A stretch of DNA of 64,000 bases from Kitasatospora viridis. Its GTDB lineage: Bacteria > Actinomycetota > Actinomycetes > Streptomycetales > Streptomycetaceae. The stretch's first letter is position 1. Every line of letters begins with the position of its first letter. The notes under the pieces were generated by a model. It did not search any database. It was not told the origin of the DNA and saw only the letters and a list, made by a program, of their open reading frames with translations. Shown here piece by piece: positions 40,209 through 46,944 of the stretch. Made by a program: the position numbers and the translations under genes. The stretch is from the NCBI RefSeq assembly GCF_007829815.1, contig NZ_VIWT01000002.1:682001-746000 (forward strand), in the 5' to 3' direction.

Positions 40209-41168
40209 ATGACCACCGCCCTCACCGAGCTGCGGCTCACCCCGGTCGCCGGCCGGATCGGCGCGATCGTCGACGAGGTGCGCCTCGGCGGCGACCTGCC
40301 GGCCGGCACCGTGACCGCGATCGAGGACGCCCTGCACCGGCACAAGGTGCTCTTCTTCCGCGGCCAGCAGCACCTGGACGACGCCGGGCACGAGGCCTTC
40401 GCCCGCCTGCTCGGCCACCCGGTGGGCCACCCGACCGTGCCCAGCGCCGACGGCCGCTACGTCTTCGAGCTCGACGCCACCAAGGGCGTGCGGGCCAACA
40501 ACTGGCACACCGACGTGACCTTTGTGCCCTCCTACCCGAAGGCGTCGATCCTGCGCGCGCTGGAGCTGCCGCCGGCCGGCGGCTCCACGGTGTGGGCCAA
40601 CACGGCCGCCGCCTACCAGGACCTGCCGGCGCCGCTGAAGGTGCTGGCCGACAGCCTGCGGGCGGTGCACACCAACGACTACGACTACGCGGCGAGCCTG
40701 GCGCTGACCCCGGAGCTGGCGGAGAACCAGGAGGTCGCCGAGCTGTTCCGGCAGGTGTTCGTGTCGACCGCGTTCAAGACCGAGCACCCGGTGGTGCGGG
40801 TCCACCCGGTGACCGGCGAACGGAGCCTGCTGCTCGGCGCGTTCGCGCAGCGGATCGTCGGTCTGTCGGGCGCCGACAGCAGGACGCTGATCGGCCTGTT
40901 CCAGCGCTACGTCGAGCGCCTGGAGAACACCGTGCGCTGGGACTGGCAGGTCGGCGACGTGGCGATCTGGGACAACCGGGCCACCCAGCACTACGCGGTC
41001 AACGACTACGGCGACCAGCCGCGCCTGGTGCGCCGGATCACCCTGGACGGCGACCTGCCGGTCGGCGTGGACGGCGCGGCGAGCCGCCTGCTGGAGCCGG
41101 CTGAGCCGCCCGCGGTGGCGGGCCTGGTCCCGGCGGAGCAGCTCGAAGCGGGCCTGCGCGGGAACTGA
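40209..41168 (+). CDS. TauD/TfdA-family Fe(II)/2-oxoglutarate dioxygenase 2
   Basis: 319 residues from ATG 40209 (AAGGAGACC upstream). Triad: NNWHTDVTFVPSYP (H100, D102) and DNRATQHYAVNDYG (H261); the co-substrate Arg is in RLVRRITLDGD. It lacks the ~25-residue insert (RFEERYGAGFRDEY) found before the H-x-D of dioxygenase 1 and resembles the AtsK-type alkylsulfatase group more closely. Two TauD paralogues in one operon suggest separate sulfonate and sulfate-ester substrates. Its stop codon lies in a degenerate tandem repeat, followed by a strong hairpin ending the operon. Confidence 0.93.
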   Translation: MTTALTELRLTPVAGRIGAIVDEVRLGGDLPAGTVTAIEDALHRHKVLFFRGQQHLDDAGHEAFARLLGHPVGHPTVPSADGRYVFELDATKGVRANNWHTDVTFVPSYPKASILRALELPPAGGSTVWANTAAAYQDLPAPLKVLADSLRAVHTNDYDYAASLALTPELAENQEVAELFRQVFVSTAFKTEHPVVRVHPVTGERSLLLGAFAQRIVGLSGADSRTLIGLFQRYVERLENTVRWDWQVGDVAIWDNRATQHYAVNDYGDQPRLVRRITLDGDLPVGVDGAASRLLEPAEPPAVAGLVPAEQLEAGLRGN

Positions 41169-41230
41169 GCGCGAGTCGGGCCTGCGGGAACTGAGCGCGA
41201 GTCGAGCCTGGGCGGGAACTGAGTGCGAAT
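41149..41230. repeat. three degenerate 26-28-bp tandem units across a stop codon
   Basis: Units 41149-41176, 41177-41202 and 41203-41230 share GCCTG...GGGAACTGAG(C/T)GCGA(G/A)T. The dioxygenase 2 stop (41166-41168) lies in the first unit. Confidence 0.85.
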
Positions 41231-41235
41231 CAGGA

Positions 41236-41272
41236 CGGGCCACGGCTGCTGACGCCGAGCAGCCGTGGCCCG
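41236..41272 (+). terminator. operon terminator hairpin, 15-bp perfect stem
   Basis: 41236-41250 and 41258-41272 pair perfectly around a 7-base loop, after the dioxygenase 2 gene. No T-tract. It separates the organosulfur operon from the AceE-like gene. Confidence 0.75.
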
Positions 41273-41409
41273 GCCCGCACCCGGAGGCCCCCTTGCCCGC
41301 CCCCGCCACCGGTGATCAGCTGGATGATGTTGTGCTCCGAGCTGGTGCTATGTCACATTGTCACTGGCTCAAGCTCTTGATCCAGGGTCAGCTACGGAGG
41401 TGGACTTCG

Positions 41410-43761
41410 ATGGTTCCGCACACCGCACCGCTCGGTACCGAGGCCGGGTGGCCGGACCGCCCGGCGGTGCCCGCGCCGCCCGGCGCGCTCGCCGCCGTCG
41501 AGCGGCGGGTGCTGTGGCTGTCCACCGCGATCATCGACCACGCCAACCGGGTGCGGCCGAACCCCACGGGCCTCAAGGTCGGCGGGCACCAGGCCTCCTG
41601 CGCCTCGATGGCCTCGATCATGACGGCCCTGTGGTTCCACACCCTCTCCGCCGAGGACCGGGTCTCGGTCAAGCCCCACGCCTCGCCGGTACTGCACGCC
41701 ATCAACCACCTGCTGGGCGAGCTGGACGCCGCCAAGCTGACCACCCTGCGCGCCTTCGGCGGCCTGCAGAGCTACCCGAGCCGGTCCAAGGACCCCGACC
41801 CGGTCGACTACTCGACCGGATCGGTCGGCATCGGTGCCACCGCCCCCGTCTGGGGTGCGATCGCCCGGCGCTACGTGGACGGCCGGTTCGGCGGGGCCGG
41901 CACCGGCCGCCAGTACTCGCTGATCGGCGACGCGGAACTCGACGAGGGCGCGGTCTGGGAGGCCGTGCAGGATCCGATGGTGCCGGGCCTCGGCGAGCTC
42001 GTCTGGATCGTCGACCTGAACCGGCAGTCCCTGGACCGGGTGGTGCCGGGCATCGCCGCCGACCGCCTGCAGGGCATGTTCGCGGCCGCCGGCTGGCAGG
42101 TGCTCACCCTCAAGTACGGGCGCCTGCTGGAGGAACTGTTCACCCGGCCCGGCGGATCCGCCCTGCGCACCCGCATCGACGCCATGGGCAACCCCGAGTA
42201 CCAGCGCCTGCTGCGCTGCACCGCCGAGCAGCTGCGCGAGCGCCTGCCCGGCACGGGCTCCACGGCCGGCCCGATCGCCGACCTGATCGCGGGGCTCGAC
42301 GACGCCACGCTGCTCGCCGCCGTGCGCAACCTCGGCGGCCACGACCTCGGCGTGCTGCTGGACGCCTACGACGCGATCGACGACACCCGCCCGACCGTCA
42401 TCTTCGCCTACACCGTCAAGGGCCACGGCCTGCCCACCGAGGGCCACCCGCAGAACCACTCCTCGCTTCTGACCGAGCGTCAGATGCGGGACCTGGCCGC
42501 CGAGCTGGGCGCCGACCTCGACCACCCGTGGGCCGGCTTCGGCGAGGGCACCGCCGAGCGCGCCCTCACCGCGGCGGCCGCCGAACGCCTGCGCCGGCCC
42601 CGGCACGAGCCGCAGCGCCCGCCGGCCGTCCCCGCCGACCTCGCCCGCCCCGCCCCCGGCGGCACCGGCACCACCCAGCAGGCCCTGGGCCGGACCCTGC
42701 TCGACCTCACCCGGCAGGCACCCGAAGCGGCCGGCCGGATCGTCACCGTCAGCCCCGACGTCAGCTCCAGCACCAACCTCGGCGGCTGGCTCAACAAGGT
42801 CGGCGTGTGGTCGCCCGCGGAACAGACCGACTGGTTCGCCGACGACGCCGAGACCATCCTGCACTGGCGCGAGCGGCCCACCGGCCAGCACCTCGAACTC
42901 GGCATCGCCGAAACCAACTTGGTCGGCCTGCTCGGCGAGCTCGGCACCACCTGGAGTCGCTGGGGCCAGCCGCTGCTGCCGATCGGCGTGGTCTACGACC
43001 CGTTCGTCAACCGGGCGTTGGAGCCGTGGTCGTTCGGCATCTACGCCGGCGGCCAGTCCGTCCTGGTCGGCACCCCCTCGGGCGTCACCCTGGCACCGGA
43101 GGGCGGGGCGCACCAGTCGATCACCACGCCCTCGCTCGGCATCGAGCAGCCCGGCTGCCTCAGCTACGAGCCCGCCTTCGCCCTGGACACCGAGTGGTGC
43201 CTGCTCGCCGCCCTCGGCAACCTCGGCAAGCCGGACGGCAGTTCGGCCTACCTGCGGCTGTCGACCCGCCCCGTCGACCAGACCCTCGCGGCCGTCCCGA
43301 CCGACCCGGCCGCCCGCGAACGCCGCCGCCGACAGGTGGTCGCCGGCGCCTACGTGCTCCGGCGCGCCGACCGGCCCGTGGTCACGCTCGCGGCGATGGG
43401 CGCCATGGTCACCGAGGCCCTGGCCGCCGCCGACCGGCTCGCCGCCCTCGGCCACGGCGCCGACGTCGTCTGCGTCACCAGCCCCGACCTGCTCTTCCGC
43501 GCCCTCCAGGCCCGCCGCGGCCTCGCCACCGACCCCGAGTGGATCCTCGCCCAGGCCTTCCCCGCCGACCGCGCCGCCCCACTGGTCACCGTCCTGGACG
43601 GCCACCCGCACACCCTCGCCTTCCTGGCCACCGTCAACAACGTCCCCACCACCGCCCTCGGCGTCACCCGCTTCGGCCAGTCCGGCGGCCTGGACGAGGT
43701 CTACCGCCACCACGGCATCGACACGGACGCCATCGTCGCCGCGGCGCTGGACCTGGTCTGA
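41410..43761 (+). CDS. AceE-like thiamine-diphosphate enzyme (pyruvate dehydrogenase E1/transketolase family)
   Basis: 783 residues from ATG 41410 (GGAGGTGG upstream). The thiamine-diphosphate domain shows VKPHASPVLHAINHLLG, STGSVGIGATAPVWGA and the magnesium/pyrophosphate motif YSLIGDAELDEGAVWEAVQD...VWIVDLNRQSLD. The pyrimidine domain has HLELGIAETNLVGLLGELG, and a transketolase-like C-terminal domain follows. Organisation is that of homodimeric E1 (AceE), but shorter than the usual ~890 residues, and there is no E2 or E3 gene nearby. It may be a stand-alone 2-oxoacid decarboxylase or carboligase. A hairpin upstream separates it from the sulfur operon, yet it follows directly on the same strand. 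Confidence 0.85.
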   Translation: MVPHTAPLGTEAGWPDRPAVPAPPGALAAVERRVLWLSTAIIDHANRVRPNPTGLKVGGHQASCASMASIMTALWFHTLSAEDRVSVKPHASPVLHAINHLLGELDAAKLTTLRAFGGLQSYPSRSKDPDPVDYSTGSVGIGATAPVWGAIARRYVDGRFGGAGTGRQYSLIGDAELDEGAVWEAVQDPMVPGLGELVWIVDLNRQSLDRVVPGIAADRLQGMFAAAGWQVLTLKYGRLLEELFTRPGGSALRTRIDAMGNPEYQRLLRCTAEQLRERLPGTGSTAGPIADLIAGLDDATLLAAVRNLGGHDLGVLLDAYDAIDDTRPTVIFAYTVKGHGLPTEGHPQNHSSLLTERQMRDLAAELGADLDHPWAGFGEGTAERALTAAAAERLRRPRHEPQRPPAVPADLARPAPGGTGTTQQALGRTLLDLTRQAPEAAGRIVTVSPDVSSSTNLGGWLNKVGVWSPAEQTDWFADDAETILHWRERPTGQHLELGIAETNLVGLLGELGTTWSRWGQPLLPIGVVYDPFVNRALEPWSFGIYAGGQSVLVGTPSGVTLAPEGGAHQSITTPSLGIEQPGCLSYEPAFALDTEWCLLAALGNLGKPDGSSAYLRLSTRPVDQTLAAVPTDPAARERRRRQVVAGAYVLRRADRPVVTLAAMGAMVTEALAAADRLAALGHGADVVCVTSPDLLFRALQARRGLATDPEWILAQAFPADRAAPLVTVLDGHPHTLAFLATVNNVPTTALGVTRFGQSGGLDEVYRHHGIDTDAIVAAALDLV

Positions 43762-43901
43762 CGTGGTGCCCTGGCCAGCTGGCTCAGGGCACCACCGGCA
43801 GCGCCTGCAGCCCGCGCTGGCGGTTCGGCCGAGGAGTCCTCGAAACCACTGACCCAACCCAGGCACTTCCGCCCAGGCCCCGGCGCACCTCGCGCCGAGG
43901 C

Positions 43902-44384
43902 CTGAGCCCTGCCCGCTGGGCCACCCTGCTACCCACCCTCACCGGCCGTGGCGTCCTGCGCGTCCACCTCTACGGCGCCCGCGAGCGGCGCCCCGAGGCA
44001 TGCAGCCCGTGCGCGCCCACCTTCGGCGTCTTCGCCGAAAAGCCGGCCGGCGAGGGCTTGGCGTTCCTGCAGTCCCGGATCGGCAGCGTCGGCCCTGTGC
44101 TGACCGCAGTGCGTGACGACCGGGTGGTGGGCGCCGTCGGACCCGTGGAGACCATGCCCGACCCGATCGGCAGGGCCCGCCTGCTGCCGCAGTACTTCGG
44201 CGTCGTGCCCGAGTGCCGAGGCCTGGACCTCGGACGCCTGCTGTGGCGCGCGGCCATGCACTGGGGCTACGCCAACGGCGCCGACCACCAACTCCTGCAG
44301 ACCACCGCCGGCGGCGTCTCCGACCGGCTCTGCCAGGCCGAAGGACTGACCGGCCTCGGCTTCGCCTGCACCACCACGGTCTGA
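43902..44384 (+). pseudogene. GNAT acetyltransferase-like frame without a start codon
   Basis: The frame ending at 44384 reads like a GNAT protein: VGPVLTAVRDDRVVGAVGPV, then the acetyl-CoA loop YFGVVPECRGLDLGRLLWRA and a C-terminal AEGLTGLGFACTT. Upstream, coding character persists to about 43900, but no in-frame ATG, GTG or TTG occurs before about 44097; CTG 43902 is the only candidate and has no RBS. I read it as a 5'-truncated gene. A CTG start cannot be excluded. Confidence 0.5.
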
Positions 44385-44638
44385 CCCTGCCGGACACTCC
44401 CGGCTCGACCTGCCACCTCGGCAAGCAGCGTCGCCTGACCGCCGCTCCACCAAGATCATCTCGTGGCGGCTTCTGGGCTCACGGTGGTTAGACCCCCTGA
44501 GCCCCGCGAGTTCGCGAAAACTGAAGCGCTTTCAGCAGGTTGTCTGCGACGTTCACGATGGACAGGGACACGGCCTGTGGCGGAGTTCGTGCCCGGCTCG
44601 TGCGCGCCGGCGTGATGAACCACCGAGCCGGGCTGGGC

Positions 44639-45181
44639 TCAGTCCCACCAGCCGCTACCGGCCTGCCAGCGCTGGACCCATTCGACGAAGCCGATGGCTT
44701 CGGGGCCTGGGTAGGGGTAGGCGCCGACCTCCGAGACAAGCCAGATCTTCCCGCGCTGCGGCCCGGTGGTCACCAGGAGCCAGTAGGAGAGCTCGTCGTC
44801 TGTGCCCAGGACGATGGACCCGTGGTTGTAGACGTCGACTGTGCGCTGGTCGAAGTCGGTTGCGGTGACCTCCTCGTCCTCCCAGGGCCAGGCCTGTTCG
44901 AGCGGGAAGGCGGTTGCGGGGTCGCGGTCCCCTTGGTCGGGCCAGCCTGGAGGGAGCCAGCCGAGCGGAAGGAGACCGCCGTCCTCGGGCGGGCCGTAGG
45001 AGGAGCCGTTGGTGATGTGCGTGATGAAGCTCCGATAGGGCTCCGGCAACCGGACGCCGTGCTCGTCCTCCCAGACCGCAACGTCTTCCTCTCCCAGGGG
45101 CGGTTCGCGCCATTCGACTGGGAAAGCAGCCTGGAGGACATCCAGGTCCCTAGCAGGGGGTTCGTCATCGAAGGCGTCCAT
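44639..45181 (-). CDS. SMI1/KNR4-family protein
   Basis: 180 residues from ATG 45181. SMI1/KNR4 features: a helical start, EEDVAVWEDEHGVRLPEPYRSFI (the conserved acidic-aromatic entry), then LLPLGWLPPGW, and a late ELSYWLLVTTGPQRGKIWLV strand pair. The superfamily includes immunity proteins of bacterial polymorphic toxins and many solitary genes; no toxin is visible here. It lies inside what used to be a cytochrome P450 gene, whose I-helix fragment ends about 85 bases upstream in the same frame. So it was probably inserted or rearranged into place. From 44385 to 44638 I see nothing definite. Confidence 0.75.
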   Translation of the reverse strand: MDAFDDEPPARDLDVLQAAFPVEWREPPLGEEDVAVWEDEHGVRLPEPYRSFITHITNGSSYGPPEDGGLLPLGWLPPGWPDQGDRDPATAFPLEQAWPWEDEEVTATDFDQRTVDVYNHGSIVLGTDDELSYWLLVTTGPQRGKIWLVSEVGAYPYPGPEAIGFVEWVQRWQAGSGWWD

Positions 45182-45268
45182 GGCACCACTGATATCAGGT
45201 GCCTCTGTCGAGGGCTTCACTCGGTCTGTCGATCTGCGTTTGTGGTTGTGGCTGTGCCTGCCCGAGTT

Positions 45269-45678
45269 CAGGTTGGTGGTGGTCTCATGGCCGGCGATGA
45301 GCAGGAGCGCCGCGAGCGAGACGAGCTCGTGCCCGGTAAGCCGCTCCTCGCCCGGGGGCTGCTCGCCGTGGCGGACCCGGACCAGCTCGGTGAGCAGACC
45401 GTCGTCGGGCGAGCGGTGCTTGACGGCGACGAGCTCGCCCAGGTAGCCGGCCAGCTCGTGTGACGCGGCGTCGATCACGGCGGGCCGCCCGGCCGCCCGG
45501 TGTCCTTCGACAGCCGGGGGTCGGTGAACGCCTCCCGCGCCTCGGCGTCCCCCGTCACCAGGAAGCCGCCCCGCTCACCGGGGAGCCGCTGCAGGGGCGC
45601 CGCGTCGCGCAGCGCGGCGTAGGCGGGGTAGGGATCGCGCAGGAACTCGGGGCCCTGGTGCTGACGGTTCATCGGCAT
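45269..45678 (-). pseudogene. cytochrome P450 remnant (two fused fragments, no heme domain)
   Basis: From ATG 45678 the minus strand encodes a P450 N-terminus (PEFLRDPYPAYAALRDAAP, LVTGDAEAREAFTDPRLSKD). This frame stops at 45475. At GTG 45478, in another frame, the sequence resumes ~150 residues later in a typical P450: AASHELAGYLGELVA, DDGLLTELV and the oxygen-binding I-helix LLLIAGHETTTNL. After 45269 similarity stops; the ExxR and heme-Cys (FGxGxHxCxG) regions are absent, replaced by the SMI1/KNR4 gene. At least one internal deletion and one rearrangement are needed. Confidence 0.75.
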
Positions 45679-45930
45679 CGGCACGCACCCAGTGTCCCCG
45701 CGCGGTGTCCCCACTCGCTGGGGACGGTGTCCCAACACGCAGCTCAGGCGGGTGGAGCGGGGGACGGCGTCGCCGGTGCGGCGGTGGGCATTGGCCGGGC
45801 GGGCCGGGCAGCGCAGGATCGGTGCCAACGGGGGCACGGAGCGATCACCCACGGCGGAGTGGGATCGCGCTGACCGTGCATCAGGAACGCCCTGCCCCCT
45901 CGGGGTGGGGCGTCGACAGACGAGGGAAAC

Positions 45931-46875
45931 ATGAAGCTGCACTACAAGTTCCGGCAGGTACTGTTCACCGCGGCGGCGTTGGTGATCGGCGGCGTCCTGG
46001 TGGCCGGCCCGGCCACCGCGGCGGACCTGCCCACGGGGGACAGCACCGCGACCACGCCGCAGACGCTGCCGATCGCGGCCTCGGCGGCGGACGGCTCGGC
46101 GGCGAAGTTCTCGACCTTCGCCGAGCTCTCGCCGGGCGGCAACAACGTCAACCTGTGGGCCGGGAACCAGTCCTGGATGCGGATCGGCGGCCCGGCCACC
46201 GGGATCTTCGCCCAGGACGGCATCCTGTTCGACGCCGCTCCGCACACCGGCGAGGTCTCGTACTACTCCGGGAGCCTGCACACGTGGGTTCCGGTCGGCG
46301 GCCCGGTCGCGCAGCTCGCCGTGGACGGGCAGGGACACCTCTTCGCGCTCACCCCCAACCGGGACGCGGTGCTGGAGTGGCAGAGCGGCACCAAGTGGGT
46401 CAAGATCGGCGGCCCGGCCACCTCGATCACCGGCGGCTCGGCGGGCCTGCTGGTCAGCACACCGGGCACCGGCGGCGTGGTGCGCTACGCCGGCAGCGGG
46501 TGGACCTGGATCGGAGGGCCCGGCGCCGAGTTCACCGAGGACAGCACCGGCCACGTCTACGGCCTCAACCCCGCCCGCACCGCCGTGACGGAGTGGACCG
46601 GCGGCACCGGCTGGAAGACGATCGGCGGCCCCGCCACCTCCATCACCGGCGGCACGGCGGGCCTGGTGGCCACCGCCCCCGGCAGCGGCGACCTGGTGCG
46701 CTACACCGGCAGCGGGTGGACCAAGATCGGCGGACCCGCCGCGCAGATCGCCGAGACCGGCGACGGCTGGGTGGTCGCGCTCACCCCGAACAAGAGCGCC
46801 GTGGTCGGCTGGAAGCCGGGCATGACCTCCTGGGCGAAGCTCGGCGGTCCGGCCGAGCAGATCGCCGCCTCCTGA
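45931..46875 (+). CDS. secreted repeat protein with W-x(2)-IGGPA units (propeller-like)
   Basis: 314 residues; GAGGGAAAC precedes ATG 45931. A signal peptide (VLFTAAALVIGGVLVAG, cut near ATAA) is followed by about six to seven repeats of ~38 residues, each containing a W-x(2)-IGGPA-like core: WMRIGGPATGI, WVPVGGPVAQL, WVKIGGPATSI, WTWIGGPGAEF, WKTIGGPATSI, WTKIGGPAAQI, WAKLGGPAEQI. The alternation with short strands (GVVRYAGSGW, DAVLEWQSG) suggests a beta-propeller of the tachylectin type, so carbohydrate or surface binding is likely. Family not recognised by name. It is transcribed alone towards the STAND gene and ends in a strong hairpin. Confidence 0.75.
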   Translation: MKLHYKFRQVLFTAAALVIGGVLVAGPATAADLPTGDSTATTPQTLPIAASAADGSAAKFSTFAELSPGGNNVNLWAGNQSWMRIGGPATGIFAQDGILFDAAPHTGEVSYYSGSLHTWVPVGGPVAQLAVDGQGHLFALTPNRDAVLEWQSGTKWVKIGGPATSITGGSAGLLVSTPGTGGVVRYAGSGWTWIGGPGAEFTEDSTGHVYGLNPARTAVTEWTGGTGWKTIGGPATSITGGTAGLVATAPGSGDLVRYTGSGWTKIGGPAAQIAETGDGWVVALTPNKSAVVGWKPGMTSWAKLGGPAEQIAAS

Positions 46876-46878
46876 CCG

Positions 46879-46923
46879 ACCGGCGCCGCGGGCCCCCACG
46901 GGGGTGGGGTCCGCGGCGCCGGT
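46879..46923. terminator. bidirectional terminator, 13-bp perfect outer stem
   Basis: 46879-46891 pairs perfectly with 46911-46923, with further inner C/G pairing, between the convergent secreted repeat and STAND genes. Confidence 0.75.
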
Positions 46924-46944
46924 GACCCGGGCGGGCGGCCGGGC

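Noticed and set aside
41392..43866. ~820-codon minus-strand frame opposite the AceE-like gene
   Set aside because: Gly/Val/Gln-rich mirror with no motif.
41358..44384. ~1000-codon plus-strand frame overlapping the AceE-like gene
   Set aside because: Its first 800 codons are an Arg/Pro-rich shadow of the AceE-like gene; only its last ~160 codons (GNAT-like) have coding character and are listed separately.
44488..44640. Possible transposase C-terminus on the minus strand (SIVNVADNLLKALQFSRT)
   Set aside because: The resemblance is too short to assign to an insertion-sequence family, and no inverted ends or other transposase part is present.
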